From contig CM077643.1 in the NCBI GenBank assembly GCA_039707465.1, forward strand, positions 332,030,419 through 332,094,418: 64,000 nucleotides of DNA, written 5' to 3'. A program made the translations under genes and the position numbers. Shown piece after piece: positions 11,295 to 23,282 of this stretch. The stretch is from Rhabdophis nuchalis. Taxonomy: Eukaryota > Chordata > Lepidosauria > Squamata > Natricidae. A model generated the notes under the pieces. It saw nothing but the letters and a program-made list of their open reading frames with translations, ran no database searches and was not told the DNA's origin. Positions within the stretch are counted from its first letter, which is position 1. Each line of letters starts with the position of its first letter.

Positions 11295-14200
11295 GATGCA
11301 ATTTTGGCACTGTTGTGATCAGGAATCAATGCCTATACTAACATCTCTCTCCCTATTGACTCTTAGTTTGACATTGGTGACATGCATTTCTATCACATTT
11401 CAGACAGCCAAATCAAGTAGCAAGCCCCGAATGTCCTCCAAGAGAGGGGCAACCTGAGGAAGTCAGGAGAAACAGAATATCACCCCTTCAGTCTTCCTGC
11501 AGCTGCCACTTGAAGGAATTGCCTTACTGAATATTAAGGTTTTCCACAGTGGCTTATTCAGCCACAATGTCAGTCTTTTGAGATAGGCCAGTTTTAGGTC
11601 AGATTCTACAGAAACTACTGGAAGTCAAAAGCCTGACAAGATTTTACCTTCCCTCAATCTTGTATCAAAGTGAATCAAAGCAGACTGATTTTTTTTCTAA
11701 TGTCTTTCCACCCTGTTTTACTAATAGTCTCTGCATGCCTCCTACAAGGTCATCGCTGTAGTTCTCTGCACATGGATTTATAAGCATGTTTGTAAGGTGA
11801 ACATTTTTTCAGAACTCCTGCAAGAATAAAAGTGCCTGAGGGTAGATTTCCCAGTTTCATTCTTCAATAATACCCTCATTCACTTCATGTTTCCTCATGT
11901 GCTCTTTTGATTTACAAGAGCAGCCTGTTTTGAGTTAAACAATCTTCATGAGTTGTTAGCAACTCTTAGAAAATCCATCTATGCGGAAAACCATTAGTCT
12001 TCATATAGTAAGCACCTATCTTTTTTCTTTATTTTCTTTTAAATAGCTATCTCATGTTTAAAAATATGACTTTGGAATGCTAATAAATAAGATGCCAATA
12101 TTGCTCTGTATTTTCCTCCAGAGATGCAACGAGATTATGTATCAGTATGACAATTTGTGTTGGGCTCTTGCATTGCAAATTACTGTTGTATATCAGGACT
12201 CATCCAACTTGCTTTATTATAATTGCAATATGCAACTTGTGTTATTTGCAGCCCAGTTTAATCTGGTTTAATGACTAACTGGACCATTGACTGCAATGTG
12301 GGCATCCTCAATGTCATGGCAAGATGAAGGAACTTTCATTGCAATCATCAATTACTTGTCCAAATGAGAAGGAACAATCCTGAAAGGTGCTCTTCCATAT
12401 ATTCTGAAAAGACCATATAAATAAAATGACACAGTACAGTATTCATTCCAATTGGAAAGCTGCAATGGCACATTTTAAAATGCAAGCCTTAATCTTCTGG
12501 CTTTCAGTAATATAGAATTATGTAAAAGAAATCAGGAAACAGGTTGTGCTGTATAATACCATGCTTTTAATTTCTGAAGTTTAAATTGTTTTTCACAAAA
12601 GTTCTTCAAAATTTTTTTGTTCTCATACCGAATAATGGTATGGTTTGCAGTGGATTAGGAAGGACTGCTTCCAAGTAGCAGAAAGAACATTTTTTTACAT
12701 ACCATCCAACTGTAAGAAAATTATTTGGGATAATTCAAATAAGTCTACAGTGAATGACATTTTAATTGAAAATATATATTCCATTAAGCAATGTCATGTT
12801 TCATGATTAATGCTGAATCTCTCAATGCCCCTTTCTCCTATTTGAAACCTCTTTTAAGATCAAAAAGATAGTTTTGAATTACTTCCTGACTGATTTAACT
12901 CTGAAGTTCTTACACAATACAATGGACTTCTTTTGTGTGTTAGGTTGCAGGGAAAATCAAATTATGGAATGAACAGAAAATATCAGGCTAAATGGATTCT
13001 TTGGTCTACTGCAGTGAGTATAAGCCCTGAGATTCGCATAAATGTACAAGGCCCAAGAGATTTTTAGTGATCAATGTCCAAAGCAAACTTCCCTTTCTCC
13101 CACTCTCCTCACCCCTACTTCTTGTCCTAGATAATGGTATAAAAATCTGTTTCAGTTACGTTTACATTCTACTTTATTGGAAAGCAACAAGCAACAAGGG
13201 AATTTTCAGTACCTATCACCGAAGGGCTCTATCTGGAGATGCTGGAGAGAGCCAACTCCATTTTCATCATCTGTCATCTTCCCAGCTTATCATCATCCCC
13301 TTGGATAGGTTGGTTAATTAACATTTCCATAATTCAAAATGAATAATGCATTGCCTGTACATAACGATACTCTTTACTGCTTCCTGCTATCCTTCTAAGC
13401 TATGCATGGCAAATTATCAACCAAATGAATGAATGGGTCCAATGTGTCTACATTGGACCCGAGTAAGGTAAAGAATAGGGAAGGATATGAAGTGAAAAGA
13501 GTGCCTACCAAACAATTTCTTCGTAGCTTTTTTTAAAAAGGATTTTGGTTTTTACTTAATCTTTTGAAGTTAAAGTTCCTTTTTTCCAATTATCTTCTGC
13601 CTTTAATTTATTTTGCTTGTTCTACCTTATGGTTTCTCTGTGCTTTGCATGATTATCTCAAATGGAAACTTGTGATGGATATGTAAGAGACTATTGGATT
13701 CCAGACTATTATTAAGGAGCTGGCAACTTTCCCACATAAGCTGTATTTGGTCTTGCTTAAATCTAATGTCATGGCGAAAGCTAAAAGAGATTTGATTATT
13801 ATGTGAGTATAATTAAGATTATGATTGTTTGAATGGAGTCACACGACTATTTTCCCGTGAAAAGGCAGTCTCTTTGTGTTAAGAACTATTCAAGAATATA
13901 ATTAATTGGAAGGGATGCAATATACAGGACTTGCTCAGTGAAAGCATAAAGATATGATACTTCTCATCAAATGCCAACTTGATGTGGTAAAATGGGTTAA
14001 GACATGGAGATCTTCCATGTGGCAGCCTTAAGTTGCTTGTTTCTTGTGCAGAAACTGGAAATGAAATTGGTTTCAGATTTTGCAGGCAGGATTTCAATCC
14101 TTTCTTCAATTTTGACAATGATGTGGTTCACATGTTCTGTTTGGAGAGTAGTTATCATGGCCCCTGATGGGTGGATTCCCTCTTCTTTACTCCCTATCTT

Positions 14201-14425
14201 GGGAAAAGAAATTCCAACTGATTTCTTTATGTAGTTGGGTCTCTGAGGAGACTTTGCGTCCAATGCTAGACCTTTGTATGAGCCCTTTTTCCATTGACAT
14301 ATTCTTCTATCAGACACTTCCCCATATATACCCTGTCTACTGATGGATTTGTGGGACAAAAAGAAAAGATGTAACCAGCACAGTAACCTTTCTTTTTCTC
14401 TGTCAGGCTAGAAAGAAAACTCTCA
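11295..14425. other. No gene recognised
   Basis: About 3.1 kb of AT-rich sequence. ORFs up to about 120 codons (for example 13997-14359, reverse) show no known domain, and I see no splice-flanked conserved frame. It may hold unrecognised old repeats or noncoding DNA. Confidence 0.45.
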
Positions 14426-15983
14426 TAATTTATTTATTTTATTTATTTTATTAAATTTATAGACCACCCCCTCTCCCCCAGGGGGACTCGGGGCGGTGCA
14501 CAGGAAATAAAAAAATCTAATAAATACAACAATATACAAAATATTAAAACCGAATTAAATTACCCCTGTGCTAAAATCAATATTAAAACCCCTAAAACCC
14601 TAACAATTACCCCTTAAAATTCTGATTAAACAATTTCTTTCTGCGGCTAGGTATAAAAAGTTAGGCCAGGCTGGCCTGATGGAAGAAGTAAGTCTTTAAC
14701 TTCTGGCGGAAGGAGCGGAGGTCCATCGTTGTTCTGATTTCGGGGGGGAGGTCATTCCAGAGGGTTGGGCCCACCACAGAGAAGGCCCTTCCCCTGGGTG
14801 TCGCCCACTGGCATTGCCTAGTGGACAGCACCCGAAGAAGTCCCTCTCTGTGAGAGCGGATCGGCCGAAGGGATGTATGGGGCAGGATGCGATCCAGCAG
14901 ATAACTAGGTCCCATGCCATGGAGCGCTTTAAAGGTGGTTACCAACATCTTGAAGTGCACCCGAAAGGCCACAGGCAGCCAGTGCAGCTCGCGCAGGAGC
15001 GGTGTTATGTGGGCAAACCTGGAGGTTCCCAGAACTGCCCGCGCGGCTGCATTCTGGACTAGCTGCAGTCTTTGGGTGCACCTCAAGGGGAGCCCCATGT
15101 AGAGAGAATTGCAGTAGTCCAGATGGGATGTCACAAGTGCATGAGTGACTGTGCGCAGGCCGTCCCAGTCCAATAAGGGCCGCAACTGATGTACCAGGCG
15201 AACCTGGTAGAACTCCCCCCTGGCCACGGCTGTCACTTGCTCTTCCATGGACAGCCGGGTATCAAAGAGGACGCCCAAGTTGCGTGCCCTATCCATGGGG
15301 GCTAGGTGTTTGCCCCCTATGGCCAGCGATGGAACGAACTGGTTGAACCGGGGTGCCGGAAACCACAGCCACTCGGTCTTGGACGGGTTGAGCATGAGTC
15401 TATTCCTTCCCATCCAGACCTGCACGGCTTCCAGACATCGGGACATCACTTCGGCCGCATTGTTGGGGTGGTTTGGGGTAGATACGTACAGCTGAGTGTC
15501 GTCAGCGTACAGATGGTACTCTACCCAAAACTACGGATGATCTCACCCAGTGGCTTCATATATGTGTTGAACAGGAGCGGCGAGAGGACCGACCCCTGAG
15601 GCACCCCACAAGTGAGGGGTCTTGAGGTTGACCTCTGCCCTCCTGCCAACACAAATTGCAATCGACTGGAGAGGTAGGAGGAGAACCACTGTAAAACGGT
15701 GCCCCTCACCCCCAACCTCTCCAGTCGATGCAATAGGATACCATGGTCGATGGTATCAAAAGCCGCCGAGAGATCTAATAGGACCAGGATGGAGGAACAA
15801 CCCCCATCTCTGGCCCTCCAGAGATCATCCACCAACGCGACCAATGCCGTCTCAGTGCTGTGACCGGGCCGGAAGCCGGACTGGCGCGGGTCCAGATAAT
15901 CAATTTCCTCCAGGTGATGAGGAAACTGTTGTGCCACCACACTCTCTACAACCTTTGCCAGAAAGTGAAGGTTGGAGACCGGA
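14426..15983 (-). mobile_element. L2-clade LINE, 5'-truncated, reverse strand
   Basis: The 3' end lies at the left, with a TTTA-type tail near 14426 followed by the reverse complement of the terminal segment. The 5' end stops in the early RT domain near 15983. The order and identity of blocks match the forward copies at 44200-45750, including the [19 protein letters not shown] and YADD regions. Confidence 0.9.
14661..15940 (-). pseudogene. L2 reverse transcriptase fragment with one frameshift
   Basis: Part one (15940-15521, 139 codons) has [27 protein letters not shown] and [14 protein letters not shown] and ends IIRSFG-stop. Part two (15449-14661, 262 codons) runs from the block after YADD to the C-terminus ([34 protein letters not shown]). 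Between them, the G run that encodes FGVEYH in sister copies has lost one base near 15532, so YADD lies out of frame with part one. The endonuclease domain is absent through 5' truncation. Apart from this shift the sequence is well preserved, which suggests moderate age. Confidence 0.9.
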
Positions 15984-16530
15984 TGATAATTTACTAATAA
16001 TTATCTTAACTTGTGAATGGATTATTTTTTCCTCTTCTGTTTTTAGCTACTTTATTTTTGGAACCTTGGATTAAAGCCTTATTTTTATTTTTATCATTCT
16101 TCTTATGTCTTGCTACTAAAATTTCAATAAGAATCTTATTTTTTCTTTTTTCTTATAACAAAGAGAGTGAAAAGTAGAAAGTGAAAAGTAGCAACACTGC
16201 CACTGGAGGTTAGAGGTTGAACCTGTGAAGACAATGTATTTTTTCTTTTTGGAGAATGTGGATTACTGGGATGAAGGTCTTATAGTCTATTATAGAACTG
16301 ATAAAGACTCAAGGCATGAATTGTTTTTTACAGGTGCCTTTTGAAAATTGTTTAGTTAAAGGAAGGGAAAGAACCCTTCCCCATTGAAGAGTACAATAGA
16401 ACCAGTGACATAAATTAATTTGAAAAGAAGAGATAAAATAGGCCTTTGACCAGGGTGGCAGTGGGGATTAATTTCTTTTTTTCTGGCAACATGATTCAAT
16501 ACCCAGATGAGGACACTTTGGAATATCAAA
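15984..16530. other. No gene recognised
   Basis: AT-rich spacer between the reverse L2 and the SINE. No motif or RNA gene seen. Confidence 0.5.
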
Positions 16531-16726
16531 ATTGATCAGCTCAAAAAAACCTAACACACATATAAAAACCAGTAGTCTAGAGGCAATTGCGGCTGCCTCA
16601 CATGTAGTACTTCCCTGGTTCGAATCCCAGTAAGGGTATGGCTAGCTGATGGGAGCTAAAAAGCTCGAAATAGATCTATACTAGTTTCCCTGATTTATTT
16701 ATTGATCAGCTCAAAAAAACCTAACA
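16531..16726 (+). mobile_element. tRNA-derived SINE with long flanking duplication
   Basis: A tRNA-like head has box A-like tagtctagagg (16573-16583) and a perfect box B, ggttcgaatcc (16617-16627), with tRNA-like spacing. A short body ends in ctgatttattt. A 26-bp sequence beginning attgatcagctcaaaaaaac occurs at 16531-16556 and again at 16701-16726, the expected target duplication from LINE-mediated insertion. It is not a tRNA gene: the acceptor arms do not pair, and the unit extends well past a tRNA. Confidence 0.75.
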
Positions 16727-16800
16727 TACACACACACACATACACACACACACATATATACACACACATACATATACATACATACATACATACATACATG
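16724..16800. repeat. (CA)n/(ACAT)n microsatellite
   Basis: Mixed CA, TATA and ACAT repeat tract directly after the second copy of the SINE target duplication. Confidence 0.9.
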
Positions 16801-16871
16801 CTGGCCTTGTTGTATTCCGGTGTTTTCCCATGTAAGAATGAGATTGTCTTTGCAACGCTTCGGCAAGATAT

Positions 16872-16912
16872 ATACACACGCACACACACACACACACACA
16901 CACAGACACACA
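16872..16912. repeat. (CA)n microsatellite
   Basis: Nearly perfect CA repeat, separated from the previous tract by about 70 bp of unique sequence. ORFs reading Cys-Val or Thr-His repeats across it are artefacts. Confidence 0.9.
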
Positions 16913-18900
16913 CCATTAAGGAATGTTAAAGGATATTGTTTAATAAAAAAAGGGGGGAGGGTAGAAATAATGTCATTTGATTTTTAGGTAGAACACATTT
17001 ATAAAGTATAAAGTTATTGGAGGTTTCTTGAAATAGTCAATGAATGCCATTTTGTGGCTATGTTTATGAGTGTGAATTATTAGAGGGAAAAGCATGTTTA
17101 AATAAATGTGGTTAAAGGAGAACTTTGTATGGGGATATTAAGATATACAGTGAATTTTTGATTTAATGTGTGTAATTTAATATGAATAATGATGGTGGAA
17201 GAAATGCACGAGAGCTATATGTAACCAATCGATACGCTTTCTACAGGATGTAATGAAGGATGATTTTTTCTTTTTCTTTTGTTTAATTAAAACTAATTTT
17301 TTTAAAAAAAATGCATTGCCATAGAAGGCAGTGACCAGTGACCAGAGCGTTAAGAGACATCCTTGATACCCCATGTGGAAGTCATCTGGTGTGGAGGCAT
17401 ATGTCTATAATGCAAAACCCCCCAAAACCCCCAACAAACAGCTAGACTGATTCTGCCAGCAGAAGCTGGGAAATTTTACTTTTGATGCATGGGGAAAAAA
17501 ACATGTGGAGGTTGCCTGTGAGGTGATTTGGGAACAGGGTGTCATTCTCAAGATACAACTACTGGGTTCCACATAAAGTCAACTGGACCTGCAGATAGGG
17601 TCATAATGCAATTTTGCACAGCTCAAGGTCACCCAATGAGCCTATGATTGAATGGGATTTGAACCTACTCTCCACAGTTTTAGTCTAGCAATTGGCATGA
17701 ATACTTGTTATCTTTGCAGAGAGTCTGGGTAAGCCTAAAACAACAGAAAAATAACCATTACTATAGTGGTGATATACTTTGAAATGCTATTAAGTCATTG
17801 AAATCTTTGCTTCCTACTTTTATGTAATTATACATCTATAATGTTTCTGCAACATGATTTCATTTTCATTTTGGGCACAGGTCCACACAGCATGTACATG
17901 TACAGGAAATCAAGGCATATAGCAGATGCCAAAGTTAGAAAACTTATTTCTGAGTTGTTAGAGCTGGGGCTGACAATGCCAATCAGCCAACTAAGACAAG
18001 AAGAGTTCGATGTTCACAAAACTGTACACTTCTAAAACATTCAGAAGATTGAAACAAATTTGTCTTAGGAACAAATTAATGGGAGAAACCTGCTGATGAA
18101 ACATCAAAACAATTACACAATGGTTTTTAATGTTCCCATATTTGTTCTGTGGGCAGTTCAAAATTAGAACATTTCAAAAAAGAAAGAAAGTGAGATTAAA
18201 AATGAGGTAATGCGTTTTGTGATTTTTTAAAAAAAAGCTGATATAAAATAATGATAGATTTGTGGGTTTAAATTGCTGATATAATTAGCAGCAAGGCTGG
18301 AAAATATTTGTAGTTCCTTACTCTGTGTGAACTGAATAGGATCCTCATTCTAAGCACATTCAGGCAAGCAGTCATAACATTATTTGTACTTGTTACTCTG
18401 CCATTGAATTCTGCAATCATATCTATTATAGTTAGAGTGTTTGGGGAAAGCAAAGTAATTGGAAACTATCTGAGATAAATTGCTTAATATTGGTCAATGG
18501 TAAATTGTGATCACATTAATTTAATTCCTGATTTGTCAATGATATAATTAGCATCTCTATCAAAGAGCTGCATTCATTTACTGTGAAAATGCAGAACAGA
18601 CAAGAAATTATTGCAAGACTAAGTTTTGCAAATTAAATATGATGGGTTAGCCAATGATGAAGGGGGAGCTTTGCTTTGATAGGAAGAAAGGGTAGCAAGA
18701 ATTATAGAATCAGATCTTCTTATATACTTAAGAAAATCAAAGCAAAAATTGCTACTGAAGTCACATAAGAATTAAATGAATAAAATAATCATACAAATAT
18801 TAATAAATGCATCAGACAGCTTACTTAATGGCTCTGGTTTTGGCATGTGCATGTGTATGTATGATTGCTTCTAGATACCCAGTGCTTTTTTTTCTACAGG
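16913..18900. other. No gene recognised
   Basis: AT-rich. Around 17630-17690, caaggtcacccaatgagcc and ggatttgaacctactctcc resemble an old SINE-like tail shared in style with 53200-53420. The 64-codon ORF at 17841 shows no known motif. Confidence 0.4.
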
Positions 18901-18901
18901 C

Positions 18902-18973
18902 TGATCCATCCATCCATCCATCCATCCATCCATCCATCCATCCATCCATCCATCCATCCATCCATCCATCCAT
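18902..18973 (+). repeat. (ATCC)n microsatellite
   Basis: About 18 perfect tetranucleotide units. In frame they read Ile-His-Pro-Ser repeats, which is not a real protein. Confidence 0.95.
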
Positions 18974-19029
18974 GTTTTACTATGATATCCCACAATTTAC
19001 ATATCTATGGAACTGCTTTTTCTCTGTCA

Positions 19030-19336
19030 CAGAGATGGTATTCAGCAACCGGTGGTGGAAATTTTGGAGAATCAGTAGTGGAAATTTTGAGGAGTTCAGA
19101 GAACCGGTAAATATCACCTCTGACTGGACCCACCCCCATCTATTCTCTGCCTCCCGAGTCACAGCTGATCAGGAGGAAATGGGGATTTTGCAGTAGCCTT
19201 CCCTTGGAGTGGGGTGAGAATGGAGATTTTACAGTATCCTTCTCCTTCCACGCCCACCACACCACACCATGCCATGCCATGCCCACCAAGCCACATCTAT
19301 AGAACTGGTAATAATTTCTTTTGAATCCCACCACTG
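19030..19336. mobile_element. hAT-like nonautonomous DNA transposon
   Basis: The termini are inverted (cagagatggtattc at the left, gaatcccaccactg at the right). The flanking octamers ctctgtca (19022-19029) and ctctgtaa (19337-19344) match at 7 of 8 positions, the 8-bp duplication expected for hAT. The 307-bp interior holds repeated ccacgcccaccacacc-like sequence and no ORF. Confidence 0.75.
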
Positions 19337-19344
19337 CTCTGTAA

Positions 19345-20154
19345 GTGAGTTTAACCATTTTTAGATTAAGAATCATGAATGGGTTTTGATATCAATGTTG
19401 CAAATAAAGCATGTAGACCAAGAACCACAAGCAAAAAGTTATTAAATAGAACTTCAATGTTCTTAAAGATAAATTAAATAGAATGCTTATGATGTGCTAT
19501 GCCTGTCTATGTGTGTGCTCAAAAATTGATACTGAGTCAGTAATCCATGCATTGATAAACCATCCATTGTATCATCTACCACATCTGGCATTCATAATTA
19601 ATGCTTGAAAACTTTAGATTTCCTTCTGACGAAGAAGTTACAATCATTAAGTCAGTCTCTTTTGGGTCAAGTTCAATTGCTGGTGATTTCATGCTCTAAT
19701 ATTTTATATGAGATAGTATAGCTGGTTGTCTAGCTTAACCAACTCTCATATTATCTCAGTTCTTGAATATACTTCTGGAAACTTAAAATACCATTTGAAA
19801 AAAGGAGTATGAAAAATTGCTGACATGATTGAGTTTCTAGAAGACTTTTAAGTGCAAATCCTTTGGGTTCAACCGTTCCTATATACCCTGACCCCCTGAA
19901 AAGAAGTTTTAAAATGTAATTGCAATATTTTCATCCTGCTTTCTTACTTAAACATTGAAGGTATTTAATTTTAAATCAAGTGCAAAGATATCATGCATAG
20001 AACAAGTATTTTCCACATGGTATCTAGTTATCCTATATTATTCACAATATTGGAGACAACAAAGTGTTGGAAGGTAAAAGACCCTAAGACATTCCTGTGT
20101 CCCCCCTCAAAATCACACATCAATCCTAACCACCTCTGATCCACTGACAACCTC
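19345..20154. other. No gene recognised
   Basis: AT-rich spacer, no feature seen. Confidence 0.5.
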
Positions 20155-21070
20155 AAAATGAATAAAATAGAATGGAATGGAATACTTTATTTGGCCAAGT
20201 GTGATTCAAGGTGCTCCATGGCACGGGGCCTAGTTACCTACGAGACCGTCTGCTGCCCCATACGTCCCTACAACCAATACGCTCTCACAGAGAGGGTCTG
20301 CTCCGGGTGCCGTCAACTGGGCAATGCCAGTTGGCGACGCCCAGGGGAAGAGCCTTCTCTGTGATGGGCCCAACCCTCTGGAACGCCCTACCTCCCGAAC
20401 TTCGTGTCATCTCGGACCTCCGCCTGTTCCGCCAGCAGTTAAAAACGCACTTCTTCCAACAAGCCGGCCTGGCATGATTTTACTCGACACAGTACTGCTT
20501 TTAGTTGACCAAAGATTTAATTCAGGGGTTTTAAATGGGTTTTAGCACAGGGTGGGTTTAATTTAATTTAGTTTTAAGAATGCTTTATTCTTGTATATAT
20601 GTATATTTATATTTTATATTCCCTGTGCGCCGCCCCGAGTCCCTGTGTGGTGAGATGGGTGCGGCTTATAAATACGATTAATAATAAAATAAATAAATAA
20701 ATTAGACACACAAGGAATTTGTCTCTGGTGTAGAAGCTCTCAGTGCACACGCAAAGCAGCAGAGTAATCATCACCACCATCACCATCATCCCAATAAGAG
20801 AGGATAGTAAAAAAGAAATAGTAGCATCACAGCCATACAACATGGGTACATATATCTAGACATTTAACAGTATTGTGAGAGTTAGATGTTTAGCAGAGTA
20901 ATGGCATGAGAGAAAAATCTGTCTCTGTGTTTAATTGTTATGGCTTGTAATACCCTATAGCGGAGTCCTGAAAAGAGGCATTGAAACAGTTTAGTGAAGG
21001 TATCTGTAGATATTTTGTCAGCCCTTCTTCTGACCATTACAATATACAAAATCTTCTATGGAAGGTAAGT
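20155..21070 (-). mobile_element. CR1 (Snake1/L3-like) LINE 3' part, split by an L2
   Basis: The left part (20155-20211) has an AATAG/AATGG-type degenerate microsatellite followed by ttatttggccaagtgtgatt. The right part (20703-21070) continues with gacacacaaggaatttgtct and later sequence whose reverse strand reads PSIEDFVYCNGQKKG and TVSMPLFRTPL. I recall this contiguous unit as the 3' end of the snake CR1/L3 family known for AATAG tails. The L2 fragment at 20212-20702 interrupts it. The coding part has stops and is inactive. Confidence 0.6.
20212..20702 (+). mobile_element. L2 3'-end fragment inserted in CR1
   Basis: Begins in the L2 C-terminal coding region (gctccatggcacggggcctagttacc) and stays open to the natural C-terminus: the in-frame block around 20370-20477 reads TLWNALPPELRVISDLRLFR and ends near QQAGLA. 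It continues into the 3' UTR (gtgcgccgccccgagtccct) and an ATAA-type tail. The tail type marks a different L2 subfamily from the (TTA)n copies. Confidence 0.85.
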
Positions 21071-21359
21071 TAGTTGCAATTATTCGCCCACCAAAAAATA
21101 TTGTGAATGATCCCTAACAGACAAGAGGATGCACTCATATTTATAGATCTCAGAAAATGGGAGGAAGGGGGGAGACTAATACATATGTAAAAGATGATGT
21201 CATTATACATATTCATAGGCGATGAATCTGATGATATTTCCTGCACTTACTTATCTTCAAGGAAATGAAAAGCAACAATAAAGGTATAAAAAAAGGAGAG
21301 AAAGGAATAAAACAAGAGAGAAAAATATCTCCCATAAATCAAGAAGAGGAGGAGGAGGC
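21071..21359. other. Spacer, no gene recognised
   Basis: May include more of the CR1 copy, which I could not delimit, and ends in an A/G-rich stretch. Confidence 0.4.
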
Positions 21360-21785
21360 CACCGTGATGGCGAACCTATGGCATTCGTGCCACAGGCGGC
21401 ACGCAGAGCCAATTCTTAGGGCACGCGAGGTGTTGCCCTGTCAGTCTGGTCCTGAACTTCCGGTTTGCATGTTGGGCTGTTTTTCATCTTCCAGAGGCTT
21501 CAGGAGGCTTCCCTGAAGTCTCTGGAGGGTGAAAAATGGCCCAACACGCAAACCAGAAGTCAGAAAATGGGCTGTTTCTGTTTCTCCTAGAAAGCCTCTG
21601 GAAGCTGGGGGAGCGAAAAACAGGCCCACTATGCCATTGCTCACCAAAAGCGGGGAGAGTGGATGGGGGGTTTGCACATGTATGTGCGGGTGTGTGTGTC
21701 ATGCACATACATGCAGGGGGAGGGCATATAGAATTATGGGTGTGGGCATGCGCCCCCCCTATTCCCTCCGTTTTTGGCACGCCAG
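21360..21785. mobile_element. Probable hAT-like nonautonomous repeat
   Basis: Begins caccgtgatggcgaacctat and includes tggcattcgtgccacaggcg, a start I recall from abundant reptile hAT-type repeats. The right end near ttttggcacgccagaa is not a clean inverted copy, so the boundary is uncertain. Overlapping ORFs on both strands are shadows of the GC-rich body. Confidence 0.45.
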
Positions 21786-21834
21786 AAACTAATAATGGAA
21801 AATCTCTCCCATTGGCAGTTTGAGGATAGAGTTG

Positions 21835-21985
21835 CTCTAATACAGGGATGTCCAAACTTGGGAACTTTAAGACTTGTGGACTTCAACTCCCAGAATTCCC
21901 CAGCCAGCTATGCTGGCTGGAGAATTCTGGGAGTTGAAGTCCACAAGTCTTAAAGTTGCCAAGTTTTGACATCCCTGCTCTAATA
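21835..21985. mobile_element. Palindromic hAT MITE with perfect 8-bp duplication
   Basis: A 135-bp near-perfect palindrome (21843-21977) with arms cagggatgtccaaacttggg and its complement, centred on agccagctatgctggct. It is flanked by ctctaata at 21835-21842 and 21978-21985. An RNA copy would fold into one long hairpin. It has no coding capacity and needed a transposase in trans. Confidence 0.85.
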
Positions 21986-22843
21986 TGATAACAGGCTGTG
22001 GTTTGTTTATTTATTTAAAATACTTATATAGCCAAATTTCTTAATAACAAACTTTGGTCATCTTCCAAGAGTTTGGGATCTTTTTCGTTCAAAAGCCAAA
22101 TTCCTTATATCTCTATATATCATCTTGACTTTACCAATGAATTCATTTAAAACTGATTTCCCCCCACAATAGTAATAACAAATTTAAATAGTAAGAATAA
22201 TGTGTATTTTTGTTTTAGAAAAAAAGGGGAAAAAAACCTCCAAATAGTATTTTCCTTCCAAATAGTGTGAAATAAAAAAAGTCTCCAAAGGCCTTGCCCT
22301 TTCAGATATTTGGAAGAGACATTTTAAAAAAAAAATTAAGATTGCTCCTACTTCTCCCCCCAAAAAAACCAATTTGGGGGGAAAAAAAGCCTCTCCTGAC
22401 TTTAATTCAGTGCTTCTCTGGCTCATCATAAAGCAGTCTATTTGTTCAGTCTCTTTCCTAAACACCAAACAAAATGTTGCCGATGCTTTAAGGAGCAACT
22501 TATAAAAATAATGTTGCTCTTAACGGAGTAGTATTGTGGCTCCCGCGGAAGTTTAATAAAGGACAGGCTCTTTTAATGAACAGTAGGGAGGTGGTCTTCT
22601 CTCACATGGCCCGAAGCAATTCTTTTAAATCATTTTCATGTCTCTTTGGGATTTCTACTCCGCAGAAATTTATTTTATCATTCTCTTCAGTAGCTGCTGA
22701 TACTAGATAGATCAAGCCAGGAAATCAAATCCTGGAAGGCTAAAACTACTCTTACTGAGATTGGCTATAATAACAGAATCTCGCAAGCTTGACTGTGTGT
22801 CCTCTTATTTCTTATACTACAGTGGATTAAGTTTCCAAATGTT
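21986..22843. other. No gene recognised
   Basis: AT-rich with several A- and C-homopolymer runs (22320-22390). The 104-codon reverse ORF has no recognisable motif. Confidence 0.5.
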
Positions 22844-22994
22844 ATCTGGCTCAGGGGTCTCCAACCTTTGCAACTTTACGTCTGAAGGACTTCAGCTCCC
22901 AGACTTCTCCAGCCAGCAAAGCTGGCTGGAGAATTCTGGGAACTGAAGTCCTTCAGACTTAAAGTTGCAAAGGTTGGAGACTCCTGATCTGGCT
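22844..22994. mobile_element. Palindromic hAT MITE with perfect 8-bp duplication
   Basis: A 135-bp palindrome (22852-22986) starting caggggtctccaacctttgc and ending with its near complement. It is flanked by atctggct at 22844-22851 and 22987-22994. Same family as the copies at 63150 and, more distantly, 21843 and 23139. Confidence 0.85.
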
Positions 22995-23130
22995 GATCTG
23001 GACTTGCTTAGGAAATAGAGCTTCTGTATTTACATTAAGGTCATCTTCCCTTAGTCTCTACAGCTCAGAATGATCTGAGGTTATTTATTTATATAATCTA
23101 TTTATATGGCTGCCCACCTTGCAATTATGT

Positions 23131-23282
23131 CTCTAGAGCAATGTTTCTCAACCTTGGCAACTTGAAGATGTCCGGACTTCAATTTCCAGAATTCCCCAGC
23201 CAGCGAATGCTGGCTGGGGAATTCTGGGAGTTAAAGTCCGGATATCTTCAAGTTGCCAAGGTTGAGAAACACTGCTCTAGAG
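23131..23282. mobile_element. Palindromic hAT MITE with perfect 8-bp duplication
   Basis: A 136-bp palindrome (23139-23274) with arms caatgtttctcaaccttggc and complement, and centre agccagcgaatgctggct. It is flanked by ctctagag at 23131-23138 and 23275-23282. It is a subfamily with different arm sequences but the same central motif. Confidence 0.85.

Noticed and set aside
16573..16645. A true tRNA gene
   Set aside because: Boxes A and B are present, but the acceptor stem does not pair and the unit is enclosed by a target duplication, so it is a SINE.
17841..18035. A possible host exon (64 codons)
   Set aside because: It has no domain match I recognise, and ORFs of this length are common in random AT-rich sequence.
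18902..18973. Ile-His-Pro-Ser repeat protein, and similar repeat proteins at 38064, 49515 and 62182
   Set aside because: Tetranucleotide microsatellites translate into periodic peptides. There is no independent coding evidence.
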